A DNA stretch of 64,000 bases from Tetradesmus obliquus. Taxonomy: Eukaryota > Chlorophyta > Chlorophyceae > Sphaeropleales > Scenedesmaceae. Location of the stretch: NCBI GenBank assembly GCA_030272155.1, contig CP126191.1, positions 394,501 through 458,500 of the forward strand, in the 5' to 3' direction. Made by a program: the position numbers and the translations under genes. Shown one piece after another: positions 13,161-24,252 of this stretch (position 1 is its first letter; every line of letters starts with the position of its first letter). Below the pieces are notes generated by a model. It did no database searches. It saw only the letters and a list, made by a program, of their open reading frames with translations, and was not told the origin of the DNA.

Positions 13161-15027
13161 GGCGGGTTTGTTGAAGAGCAGTACTGCTGCAGCTACTCAT
13201 CAAGAAGTTTCAAACCAGGTGCATCCATTTTGCAGCTCCATCCAGATTTGGTTGCTATCTTACAAAATGCAGCGCTGGAAGTTGCGCTTGCTTACCCTGT
13301 GCTAAAAAGCCCAATATAAGCTGAACTGGGGCACAGACACGTCACACGGCACAACATGCTGTACAGCTGCAAGTCAAAGAATTTTAAGGCCGGGTAGTTG
13401 ACATTGTGCATCTCAGAGCTCAGGCTGATTGGCGATTGATTCTAAGCTCAGGAGCAGAATAAAAATTGCCTGACAGGTTTTGTGTAGGCAAGAAGAACAT
13501 CTTGTAGATTTGCTGCTGGTGCACCTTTTGAATGTAACAGCTGCAAGCGGTATGCGCACGACTTTGATTCAAGTTGCGGTTGGTGTTGGTCACACAGCAT
13601 CGTTCTGCGGTAGTGAATGCTACAGAGCCTACGTGAATAGCCTGCTAGCCTAGCACGGTGGGCCGCCCACCAGTGGCAGGTCACCTAGGTAGTGCTGGGC
13701 AGCCCGGCTGGGCAAACCGCCCAAAGGCTCTTCATCACTGCTGCTAGCGCTTGCAATTGATCATGCAACGATTATCGATTCAATAATGCTGCAGGCGCAG
13801 CCAGCACACTGCACAGTGCCACATGCCATGGGCCACTTCAGCAAAATGTGGACGCAGCGCACTGCGCTGCTGGCAGCACCACATCGCCGTTCACTGAAAC
13901 TGAGCTGCAGCTTTATGCTGACACAGCGCTGATGTAATGAACCGTTCAAACCATGCTCATGCATAGGATATGCTGGTGCAAAGCTATGCCGTATCAAAGC
14001 GCTGTGGTGGTACTGCATGCAGTCAACAGTCATGACAAGGCATTCGCGGTTTCAGGGTACCATGTGTCACACCAGATGTCGGAGCACTTGAAAACAATAA
14101 GGCCTGTGTGCCATAGTTGAGGCACCAGGTGCAGGGTTACGAAGGCTTTTGACTGCAACAGACTGCAACTATATGCAAAATCATCTTGCACGTCAAGCAA
14201 TTCTTGCTCAGCTTTACATCATCACACCGGCCGACAGAGTTTTGAGCATGACAAGTGCTGCTGCAAGCCGCTGAGTCGTCATCTGCATCCACGTGACACG
14301 GTGCAGCCCACAACGTTGGACGCGGCTTGATGGTATTTAATGTTGATGAGGAGGTGGACTGATGGCTTCTTTCTTTAGAATGGTTCCCAGTGAGCTGCTG
14401 GTGCTTGCAGTGTTTCTGGCTCACCTTCTTTGATCATCACCATGCTGGCCACTGGCCGCAGGCCACTGAGCAGCGGTGTAAAGCACGTTGGCTGTTCGCA
14501 TGCATGCTGCGCTTGGGGAGCACGGCGCCTGGCCTGATTGTTAGGCTGAAAAGTACACTGTCTGTCTCTTAACTTGAGGCTACAACCATAAAGGGACTGC
14601 ATGACAGAGAAGAATGGCTAGCAGCCCTGAAACCTTGGGTGTTACTGATCAGTCATGACCATCACCGGTGCAGGAGAATCAAGTGCGTACAGGGTAGTTA
14701 ACGCAGCATGAATGCAAGCGTTTTTGTCATGACATTTTCGTGAAATAACAAGTTGGCATGATTGCAATGTCGTTTGTACTGCACATGCTCAGCAGATGAA
14801 CCGCCCTATCTAAAAACAGGCTGCACCTGGACAGCACGGTGCACTGACTGCTCATAAGAATATTGCACAGCAATTACGCGACGTTCAGCAAGCATGATCA
14901 ACCGCTGCAGGACGACTGTTCCACAGCATCGCAACTGTCTGCTCCTGTCTGGTTAATTGCGTAGCATTGGGGCCGTGCGAGCTAGGACACACCAGATCAG
15001 CAGAACGAGCTTTATTAAACCTTTGTG
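13161..15027. other. Intergenic region, no gene seen
   Basis: Probable 3' UTR of the channel gene followed by the promoter region of the glycosyltransferase gene. Only short ORFs without recognisable motifs occur on either strand. The one local structure noticed is a short GC-rich palindrome near 13657-13675. Confidence 0.6.
13533..13537 (+). terminator. Candidate poly(A) signal TGTAA of the channel gene
   Basis: TGTAA, the usual green-algal polyadenylation motif, lies about 370 bases after the channel stop codon. Five bases occur often by chance, so this is only a candidate. Confidence 0.3.
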
Positions 15028-18000
15028 ATGGGCTCCAGGAAGCGAACGACATCGCTGGCTCGTGAGCAGCAGGACAAGGAGCAGCAGCACCAGCAGCAGC
15101 AGCATACAGCAGCAGCAGCAGCAGCCAGACCGGTAGCAGGAAGGCACGCCCTGCAGCAGAAGCACCGCTCAAGATGGCGACAAAGCTTTGCTGGCTTTGC
15201 CTGTGCAGCTGTGCTGCTGGCAGCAGCCAACCTGCTGTACCCGCAACTGCTGCAGCAGTTGCTTGATAGAAGCAGTAGCAGTGACTTTGCACCCATCAGC
15301 CAAGTGCACAGCACAGTGATAGGCAACAGAACGTTCAAGCCGGCGCTTGGCATCTTCCCTAGGGGCTGCAAGTGGCGGGACGTTGTTGAAAAGGGCAGTA
15401 CAGCAGTACAGTATGAGTACTGGCAGGAGGCTGAGCAGCAGTGGGTGCAGCAGCAGCCGCTTTCCTGCAAGCTGCAAGGAGAGCCTATACCTGGTGCGTC
15501 AGATCAGCAAACTAAACCCAGCAGCTGGCGCTTCCACAAAGGCAATCCTCGCACAGAGGTAGTGCCGTCCAAGCACCATGTCACGTACCGCAACTTGTGG
15601 TACAACAACGGCCGCTGGTATGCGCTGGTTGAGGGGCCTCGCCAGGTCAGCAGCTGGAAGTTCAGCAAGAACCAGGAAATAACAGCGCTACATGTGTTAG
15701 ATGCCAAGGCGTGGTCAAAGTCAACAAAGTGGCGAGCAGTGCGCGGCGACACGCTGCTGTTTGACTTTATCTTCTTTGTGCACCCCACAGCCATTGGCCA
15801 CTGGTGGGAGATGATGGGGCCGTTATATAGCGTGTTAATACAGCCAGGGGTGGATTTCAAACGGCCATGTGATCAAATGGTGCTGCTGCACCTGAAAAGG
15901 ACGCACCTAATGGAGTGGGTCCGGGCAGTGGTGGCAGTTGCGCTGGGGGTTGGCGTGCAGCAGGAGCTGCCGCCGATTCTGCTGCAGCAGGAGAGCAACG
16001 TGCCATGGCAGCAGCTAGGTGAGCTTCAGCATCGTTCAGCAACCAAGCAGGTGGTTTTGGTGTAGAGTGTGCAGAAATTGCAAGGCGTCTGTTTTACCCC
16101 AAACCTTCAGCAGCATTTATGTCCAACTGCACGACAGGTTTGCCTGCAATAAGCATTGACAGCCGCTTGCTATTTCTGCCTAGCCTGCTGTTGAGCAGCC
16201 GTGTCAATTGCAGGCGCACGTCTGCTGTCTGCAGCCTTCCCTACTGATTGAAACACATACATGTACAGCTCCGCAATGTGCTTGCCTGCCTGGCCGCCTG
16301 CTGCTGCTGCTGCTGCCGCTGCTGTGTTGTGCTGCAGGCATGCCGCTTGAAGGGGTGCCCGCTGATGAGTGGGTAGTTTTTGAGCGCGCGGTCATTGTGC
16401 GGGACCTGTTCACGGGCGGCACACGCACTTTCACAAACAGCGCCGATGCGCGCGCATTCAGGGCAGAGGTGTACAGGCAGTATGGTGAGCAGGAAGGCAG
16501 TACACACCCAACTGTAGTGCTTGTTGACATAACATACTACATGGCAGAGGTGTACAGGCAGTACGGTGAGCAGGCAGGCAGTACAATGCAAGAGCATAGT
16601 GTGCAATGCATTGTCACTGTGTGTTGTAAAGGGGCCGTCTAGTGCAGGCAGGACCGTGTCTGTTGGTGTATTGTCCTGTGCAACTAGCACAACAGTGCAA
16701 GGCAGCAGCGGCGGGGCAGGCATGTGTGCAGTGCTTCTGGCACTCTGGAAGTTGGAAGTTCCAACTGCTGCTGCTGCGTCTCTGCTGTGCTGGTCGTGCT
16801 GCAGGCCTGCCGCTGCCTGCAACGCGCAATCAAGATCTGCCCAGCTGGTTTGCTGCAGAGAGTCGCATTATAAACTGCCTTGTATGCTTTCTGTGCCCTG
16901 CCTGCAGGCCTGCCGCCTCCAGCAGCGCGCCGCCGCGTGCCCAGTGTGATCACCTTCCAGCGCAAGCGCGCCAACCGGCGCATCGTCAATGAGGATGGCC
17001 TGCTGGAGCTGCTGTCGCGCTACGGCAGCCTGCGGGTGGTGGAGTTCAACAGCAGCACCTCCTTTGCGGGTGCGTGCCCGGGTTGGGGTCGGTTGTGCTG
17101 CTGGCTGTGTGGCAGACACACTGTAGGCAGGGCTTGGTGATGCCTGCATTTGTTGGTGTTGACGCAGCAGTGCAGTACAGCGCGCTTGCTACAGCTGTTC
17201 TGCATGTAGCTGAGGACGGAGGTGTTCTGTTGCACAGCAGCAGCGCCTTGCATCCCTCGCAGCCGGCGCTCCTCACCTGTGCCTGATATGTCAAGCAGCC
17301 GTGACCCGCCCATAGCTGCAGTGACAGCATATCAACGGGCTGCAATGTCGCCGGTGTTTCTTTTCGATGCTGCTGCAGACCAGCTGGCCACGATGCGTGA
17401 CACGGGCGTGTTTGTGTCAGCGCACACCTCCAACCTAGCCAATGCTGTGCTGCTGCAGCCAGGCAGCGCAGTGGTGGAGATCATCCAGGTGGGCAGCTGC
17501 AGGTTTGACCAGTTATCTGTTGCGGCGTAGACGCATGAACGCACATATGTAACCCCAGTCTCTATTGTCCAGGTGAGCCAGATCACGCAAGGCTGCCGCA
17601 AAGCAAACACAGCAGCAGCAGTAGCAGCAGCAGCTAGCCTGTGCAGCAGCCAGGCAGCGCAGTGGTGGAGATCATCCAGGTGAGCCAGATCATGCAAGGC
17701 TGCCGCAAAGCACACACAGCAGCAGCAGCAGCAGCAGCAGCTGGCATGGTGCACTCTCTAGGCTCTGCTGTGGTGTGGAGATCATCCAAGTGAGGCGGGC
17801 CGTACGCTGTGACAGAAGGGCAAGCAAAACAAGCAATAGCACAGTTGCAGCAGCAGCAGCAGCTGGTGTGTACCATTGGATGGGACCTACTTTACTGTGC
17901 TGCATTGCATTTTTGCACATTATTCCCAGTGCATGCTGCAGCTCTGTGCATGTGTGTTGTGTCATGGCACGGCAGCAAGCACTGGTGCTGCTGTTGGCCA

Positions 18001-18739
18001 GCGTGTGCGCGCAGCACCCCTTGATGTGTGATCCCCTCAAAAGCGTTGCAGCCTCCCTGTCCTTGCTGGCACTATCTTGCACAAGCATCCTTCATTGTCA
18101 GCTGTGCCTCAAATGCTGTGTCGACTGCCTTCCTTGCATGCTCCCCCGTGCAGCGCCACTGGACGTGGAACCGCATGGACCAGAGCTTCAGACGTGCACA
18201 CACGTTGCTTTACCATCAATGGTGCCTCACACACAGTGTCCATTCCCTGCATTTCATGTGTTCACGCACCGCTGTGCAGCGCCACTGGACGTGGAACCGC
18301 ATGGACCAGAGCTTCCGCGACCACACCGCCATGCTGGGTGACATCCACCACTTTGCGTGGCGCGCCAGCCACGCCAACGAGACAGTGTACCAGTCGCAGC
18401 GCGACGAGATTCGGTGCGTGGGGACGCTGGATTTCTTTGTGTCTGGAAAGTAGCCATTGTTGCTGCTGCATGCATTTGAGCTCTTGTAGCGCTTGCGCCT
18501 CGCCAATGCATTGTCAAACGTGCTGCCTCTGCTGCTGCTGCTGTTGCTACTGCTGCTGCAGGTTTGCCAACTGGAGCAAGTCTGAGTGCCTCACGGAGGA
18601 CTGCACGGAGGCTGCCACGCGCGTTGACATTGTAGTTGACCTGGCAGCATTTAAAGCGCTGCTGGACAGCAGGCTGCCGCTGGTCTTTGCTGGAAAGTCA
18701 GTGCAGCAGGCGGCACTGCCGTGGCCAGAGGCCCTGTAA
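15028..18739 (+). CDS. GT61-family (DUF563) glycosyltransferase, type II membrane protein
   Basis: Probable Golgi glycosyltransferase of family GT61 (plant xylan arabinosyl/xylosyltransferases, animal EOGT and POMGNT2). Exons 15028-16018, 16338-16484, 16908-17069, 17379-17488, 18280-18413 and 18562-18739 join in frame to 573 residues. A Gln/Ala-rich cytoplasmic tail precedes a membrane anchor near residues 48-68 (AGFACAAVLLAAANLLYP), as expected for a type II Golgi enzyme. The family signature region reads HPTAIGHWWEMMGPLYSVL near residue 250. The conserved 'HGA.LTN..FL..GS.VVE' block appears as SAHTSNLANAVLLQPGSAVVE in exon 4. The ATG at 15028 follows an in-frame GTG and is the first ATG of a long exon. 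Substrate and linkage cannot be read from sequence. Exon-edge echoes lie in four of its introns and behind the stop codon. Confidence 0.75.
16541..16580 (+). repeat. Echo of GT61 exon 2 3' edge
   Basis: Repeats 16462-16501 (VYRQYG plus the gtgagc donor and first intron bases) with few changes, about 80 bases downstream inside the intron. Confidence 0.85.
17570..17795 (+). repeat. Two echoes of GT61 exon 4 3' edge with intron part
   Basis: The exon end at 17455-17488 (GSAVVEIIQ) is repeated at 17645-17677 almost exactly and at 17762-17790 in degraded form. Each copy is followed by a GT donor-like dinucleotide. The intron part after the donor is also duplicated: 17570-17640 resembles 17678-17745. 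Confidence 0.85.
18145..18192 (+). repeat. Upstream echo of GT61 exon 5 acceptor and first 39 coding bases
   Basis: 18154-18192 is identical to the start of the exon at 18280 (RHWTWNRMDQSF) and is also preceded by a gtgcag acceptor; the similarity then stops. Confidence 0.88.
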
Positions 18740-18779
18740 CATGCCCGTGCAACCGACAAGTTGTGGGCTGAACTGGCTG

Positions 18780-19276
18780 CATTCGAGGCGCTGCTGGACA
18801 GCAGGCTGCCGCTGGTGTTTGGGGGAAAATCAGTGCAGCAGGCGGCACTGCAGTGGCCGGAGGCACTGTGATACTGGGATAAAACCGGGTGTCCCACGGG
18901 ACTTAGGTGTGGTGTGGCGGTTCAAGGCTGCTGCTGGACAGCCGGCTGCCCCTGGTGTTCACAGGCAAATCAGTGCAGCAGGCAGCACTGCCGTGGCCGG
19001 AGGCCCTGTAACATGCCCGTGCAACATGCCAGTTGCCAGTGGTGGTGTTGCCTTTTTTAAGGGTGCTGCTGGACAGCCGGCTGCCGCTGGTGTTTGCAGG
19101 CAAATTCAGTGCAGCAGGCGGTACTGCCGTGGCCAGAGGCACTCTGATACTGGGACGCACCTGGTCTTGGTGGCGGCGTTGCGGTGCGGGGTGGTGCTGG
19201 ACAGCGGGCTGCCGCTGGGGTCTGCTGGAATTGTGGTGCAGCAGGCGGCGCTGCCATGGCCTGCGGCCCTGTGTAA
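18780..19276 (+). repeat. Four diverged copies of the GT61 C-terminal coding end
   Basis: The last about 80 coding bases (LLDSRLPLVFAGKSVQQAA...) recur at about 18794-18870, 18932-19009, 19064-19146 and 19195-19276, at spacings of roughly 130-150 bases. Two copies keep an in-frame stop at the same place; two carry indels. Linker sequences between copies are also partly shared, for example the text 'aacatgcccgtgcaac' after copies one and three. Confidence 0.85.
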
Positions 19277-19279
19277 CGC

Positions 19280-20911
19280 GTTCTTGTATGATATCTGTGA
19301 TGTTCAGGCTGACAACGGGTTCCGTGCGGAAATGTAGAGCATCTCAACAGTTGAATGCCATTAACTTCACGGCAGAGTTGACAACAGAGGGAGGCAGGAC
19401 TCCTGCTACTGCTGAGCAGTTACATGTGCGGCCAGGCATGCGCACCATCTGAAGAGGGTGTGAGCACACCAAAATGATGGCGTGGACTTAAACATGGAGA
19501 CACGGCTTGAGACCAGACTGGAAGAGCAGCAAAAAAAGCAGCACACTGTAGCACCGTGACTCAGCGCATGGATCAGATGCTGACTGGCAGCCAAGGCCCG
19601 TGCATATGCATGCATGCGCCTACTTAATGAACACAAGCAGGCACAGATACCAACAGCTAGCTAGCTCAAACAGTGCGCTTGCAGTGCTGCGGAGCTAGAG
19701 CCTCTTGATGCAGAACTTCTGCAGCTGCTGCATCACGACACGTGACTGTGTTGCTAACATGTTAGCCTTGTACTAGTGTTTAACAATAGTAATAGACATC
19801 ACTGCACACCATGCATGTGCATGCAAAGTGCCGCACTTCTTCAGAATGAGTGTAATCAATTAAGGCAGGCCCTATGAGCCTCTCGTTGGCTCCTGACTGG
19901 GGTTCCCACTCCTCGTTGAGTGGAGCATGTAATGTAATGTAATGTAATGCAGGGATGATCAGAACAGAACAGACAATACATGCCTCGTTTTATTCACACC
20001 CCGCTGCAATTGCCAAAGCACCTGTGCCATAGCACGAATATGCATGATAACACACAATGGGGCCAAGTGGAAGTGCGACAGCGGCTGCCAGCACCCCCCA
20101 CAGCACGCACATGCGCATTGTGCATGGCCCATGCCACCGGGTGGCTGCAACTGCAGTGACACACCATCCCAAGAGTCTCAGGTGCAGGTGCAGCACAGCG
20201 CATCAAGGAACACTAACAACAAAAGCACAGCACCTGCAGGCGTTTGCTTCTGAAATGTGCAGTAGTCATAATCAACAGCCATCCCTGTTTTTGCGCGGCA
20301 TCAGCAACCCTGATGTGACGGCAGCGCAGCAGCATTGCAGCAAGGCCGCTGTGAAAGCTGTTGGGCAGTGTACAGCCAAGCCACCTGCACCGCACGTTGT
20401 GGCGCAATCCACCACGTCTCAACCCTACATGTCGTGCCCAGCGGCTCTGCTGAGTGACTGCTGTAATCTGCTGCACTTCTCGGGGCCGCTGGCTGCTCAC
20501 TGCGCCTGCAGCTTATACATGCCCAGGCCGTGCACGCCAGCTGCTTGGCCTTCATATGACACCAGCAGCACCGGCACGCTGCCTGCATCACCCTGACTGT
20601 ACCTGCACAGCAGCACAACAGCACAGCAGCACGAAGTGGTCAGCCATGGCTAGAGCAAAACCAGAAAGCGAGCTGGTGATGTGCTCCGGCAAGTTCTGCA
20701 GCGACTGACAAACTTGTGACCATGCATGGTCCATATTGAGGCCCACCAGCCAGCATATACAGCAGTGCCGTGCGCAGCGCTGAGGTGATCAAGTCAGGTT
20801 TGCACAGCTGCTGTGCCTGCCTCTGAGAGCTGTTGCATCCACTGCTGCAACAACAGTTATGTGCTGCAGTGACTGCTGGATCAATCACACCACAGCAGCA
20901 GCACAGCCCGC
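19280..20911. other. Intergenic region between convergent genes
   Basis: Lies between the + strand glycosyltransferase and the - strand choice-of-anchor gene, so it should hold both 3' UTRs. Apart from the candidate retroelement end I see no convincing coding exon. The GTGAGC overlapping the neighbouring gene's stop at 20912 leaves open that this gene has a further exon here. Confidence 0.5.
19862..19949 (+). mobile_element. Candidate 3' end of a non-LTR retroelement or SINE with a TGTAA-repeat tail
   Basis: A segment containing GGGTTCCCACTCCTCG and GAGTGGA ends in about four tandem TGTAA units at 19927-19946. The same segment, inverted, occurs at 22436-22502 with its own short TGTAA-like tail. 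Shared body plus a short tandem tail in two unrelated places is typical of retrotransposed 3' ends. Only about 50 bases are comparable, so the class is inference. Confidence 0.45.
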
Positions 20912-23900
20912 TCACTTGGCATAGGCTATGCCGCTTTGTGCATCAAACGCTGAAGCCTCAGCCCCCGCTTTGGCCTTGGGAGGCAGCACCAGGCTCTGGA
21001 ACACCGGAGCTGCTGGATCGCTGATGTCATACACAAACACAGCTGCAATGCCCCGCACAGCCACAAACGCCCAGCGCCTAGCTGCTGCTGCTGCTGCATC
21101 ACCAGGGCAGTCCCCGACTGCAACGCCGGCACGGCCAGCTGCAGCTGCTGCTCCTTCAGCCACACCAGCTTCATTCGCAATGCTGCTGAGCTGTGTGCCG
21201 CTGTCAAACAGTGCAGTGAGCTGTGCAATGCGCTGCTCCAGGCCCTTGCGGGGGCTGCCAGGCATGCGGGCCTCAGGCGTGGCAGCAGCAGCAGCAGCAG
21301 CAGGCTCGTAGGCTGCGCGCAGCACAGAGAAGCTGCTGCCTGCTGCAATGAGCAGGTAGTCGGTGCCCTGTATATAGTAAAAGCAGCAACAGCAGCAGCA
21401 GCAGCGGCGGCGGCGGCGATCTCAGCAGTAGTCAGGCCATTCCATGGTTACAGTGTGCTGCACAACAGAATACTGGTGCAGTGCTGGTGCACGCGATTAA
21501 CTGGGACTTCCGTATTCTTTGCAGTGCTTGAAGGCGACAGCTCAACACTTGAGGTTGCGCACCTTGTCACTGAATGATGTGATGGCCTCTGGCGCCAGGG
21601 TACTGCTGTCTGCTGTCCCCAGGGCCTTGATGCTGCTGCTGGGCTTGCCCTGCTGCTGCTGGCTGGCCAGGGGGAAGATGCCTGTGATGCTCGCAGAGGC
21701 AACATGCAGCACAGCCACAGCAGAAGCCGCCTGCAAGATACAGTGAAACCAGTGTGAGGACAGCCAGCAAAAGTGAGTGTCAGCAACCTGACAAACCCGC
21801 ATGTGCTTGCTTGGCACAGTCAGCAGCAGCTTGTCACGATGCATTTTCTCCTATCGTGCGCATAGCCACAGCTGCTTTTCTAGCCATGCCTTGAGCACAT
21901 CATGACCTCTGCAACAGCAGTAAGCCGCATCTGCAAACGTTTGGCATGTGCATGCTGCCAGCCTACACAGCTGCATTGATCCATTGTCACGCAGCTCACC
22001 TTGAGCGCCACAAAAGCAACGGCCTCGTCCTCTGAAAAGGTGACGTGCTCTGGGATTAGCTCCTGCAGTAGCAGCAGCAGCAGCAGCAGCAGCAGCGCCA
22101 TGTCAGCACATCGTTGGCAGGCAGTTCTTACGAGAACCCGGCAATTCAGCAGAGGGGCCTAGCGTAACACGGCAGCACCAGCCGCAGCTTGCTGACACGG
22201 CACACACAGGCTGTTTAAGCAAGTGCGGCAGTTGCACAGCATGCATGCCCCTTGCACTCGCCTGTAACACCTTGACAGCAGCAGCAAGCCTCTCGTCAGC
22301 TGTCCGCCAATAAACAGAGTAAGCGCTGGCAGTAGCTGGAAATACATTACATTGCGCCGGGGGACCTTGGGCGGGAGGTCTCCTGGACAAGCAATGCTTG
22401 AAGGTGCTCAGCTTTGCATTTTTCATGCTAGACTGTCCATCTTTACATTACCTTACATTAGCATTTTCCACTCAAACGAGGAGTGGGAACCCCAGTAAAC
22501 AGTGCATAAAAGTCTGCAGCAAGTGCACCAAGTGTGCAGCATGCATGCCATTCCCACTTGCCTGCGACACCTTGGAAGCAGCATCCAGCCTCACGCCAGC
22601 TTGCAGCAGCGCCTCCCTCTTGTCATCCCATGCAGCAAAACCTGCCGTGAGCACCTTGTACCTGAGCCGTGACTCGCCACAAGGCGCGGCTTGTGCAGGG
22701 TCGGGGCAGTACCTGGCGGCAGCAGCAGCAGCAGCAGCAACAGCAGCACCGGAGGCATAACAACGGTACCTGACAAGAAGGATGTGTCTCATACTGACAG
22801 ACTGGCCCTTCTTTCTCGTGATGGCAGCTGTATTTTCTGTATACAACAGAGCACCTGCACGTGCATTGACCAGCAATGTTTTCACCTAGCAGCAGGCGAC
22901 ACACTACATGCTGCAGGCTGCAGTGCTTTTGTCACAACTCTGCATCTTGGTGTGCTGTATCCTTACCTGATGATCACCACACTCACGGAGCCCTCAGGGT
23001 CTGGCAAAGCATGCATGCTGCAGGCTGCATTGCTCCTGCCGCAACGTTGGGTCTACCTCTGCTCATGCTACATCTGTTTTCGCCCTACCTGATGATGACC
23101 ACGCTCACTGAGCCCTCAGGGTCGCTGCAGCCAGCTGCCCCTGCTGCGCAGTCTGCCTGGCCGCCATTGGCCACCAGCAGCGTCTGGCAGTCCCTGCTGA
23201 AGGCGGCGGATGCAGGGGAGGCGCCTGCAGACACCACAGGACACGCATGGCAGTAGGCACATGTGTGAGGATGAGCTGTATCTAATGGCCAATGGGTGGT
23301 GGACAACTGTCAGCATAGGGGTTGCCTGGGGGCCCAGAAGCAGCATGCCTCATGTGACACTGTTGTTGAGGGCAGCAAGGCCTTGCAGAAGGCCTTGATG
23401 ATCAACCTCAAGAAGCTGAAATACAGATGCAAACTCACCAACTGTGATGTTTGCCAGTATGGACAGCCCCTTGCCCTCCTCCTCACTATCAGCAGCAGCT
23501 GCTGCTGCATTCTTGTCGTATGCGGCAAACAGCAGCAGCTGCCCTGGCGCTGCCTTGCCCCCCACACCCTCAGCAGCAACAGCAACCAGGCCACCACACA
23601 CTGCCACATCAGCTACAGCAGCTGGCAACTGCTGCTGTGACAGCAGCGGCAGGGCTGCTGCTGCCAGGCTGCTGCTGCTGCTGCTGCTGAGGCCTGGCAG
23701 GGAACCTGCTGATGCATCCAGCGCAGACAGCTGGCTGCTGCTTGCAAGGTAGACGACCTTGTGCTGGTCATCAAAGGCCACCTGTGGGTGCAAAGTGTTA
23801 AGATACAGTGCTGAGTTGGTTGCAAGCAAAAGGTTGCAACATGCACATGGCTGTCAAGTGGCTGTCATTACACACAGCATGCACTGTGGCGGGGACACCT

Positions 23901-24252
23901 GCAGCTGGCTATGGCAGGCATGCATTCACTGTGACAGGGCAGGTGATGTGATGTGTAATGCCGCTTTAAGTATCTTCATGCTAGCATCAATAGAAATGCT
24001 TGCACAGACAGGTGGTGCAAGCAATGCAGGCTGTAGCTTGTCGCACTGCAGCGCTTCTGGGGAGGGATGCTCTGCATGCCATACAGCTGGGCCAGCTACA
24101 GCTCTGCTACGCACCTTCTCTGTTGCGCTGCTGATTGTGTCAGGGGCAGCATATCCGACCATTTGCAGCCCCACAGTTGGAGCTCCATATACTGCGGTTG
24201 ACGCCGCAAGGCCTGCCAGAAGGCCAAGCAGCAGGAGCTGTTGCCGTGCCAT
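20912..24252 (-). CDS. Secreted choice-of-anchor I domain protein (alkaline-phosphatase/MSCSG-like beta propeller)
   Basis: Seven exons, 24252-24115, 23781-23439, 23224-23089, 22769-22571, 22062-22000, 21730-21563 and 21367-20912, join in frame to 500 residues. The start ATG opens a clear signal peptide (MARQQLLLLGLLAGLAAS). Family landmarks in order: a propeller strand VAFDDQHKVVYLASS, LLVANGGQADC followed by DPEGSVSVV (family 'LVANEGEP..DPEGSVSV'), ALLQAGVRLD, ELIPEHVTFSEDEAVAFVAL (family 'EPEYIAVSPDGKTAYVAL'), and AVLHVASASITGIFPL. The later 'ANEGD' motif is replaced by AAGSS, and the end is short: after a VFVYDISDPAAP strand the protein stops at GIAYAK. The stop overlaps GTGAGC, a good splice donor, so a missed last exon is possible. 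Biochemical role of the family is poorly known. Confidence 0.72.
22228..23003 (-). repeat. Two echoes of choice-of-anchor exon 3' edges
   Basis: 22962-23003 repeats the exon end at 23080-23123 (DPEGSVSVVIIR with the donor). 22228-22300 repeats 22540-22606 (end of the ALLQAGVRLDAASK exon plus following intron bases). Both lie downstream of their parent exon in transcript direction. Confidence 0.75.
22436..22502 (-). mobile_element. Second copy of the TGTAA-tailed dispersed repeat, intronic
   Basis: Reverse complement matches 19895-19946: the GGGTTCCCACTCCTCG core, then GAGTGGA and spaced TGTAA-like units. It sits inside an intron of the choice-of-anchor gene, in the sense orientation of that gene. 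Confidence 0.45.

Noticed and set aside
13657..13675. GC-rich palindrome as a terminator hairpin
   Set aside because: Factor-independent terminators are not expected in nuclear algal genes, and the palindrome is short and imperfect.
16795..16840. Additional upstream echo of GT61 exon 3
   Set aside because: Only about 15 bases around the acceptor match (caggcctgccgc); too short to separate from chance in this compositionally biased sequence.
23085..23306. Small - strand ORF as a separate secreted peptide
   Set aside because: It is exon 3 of the choice-of-anchor gene, in phase with its neighbours.
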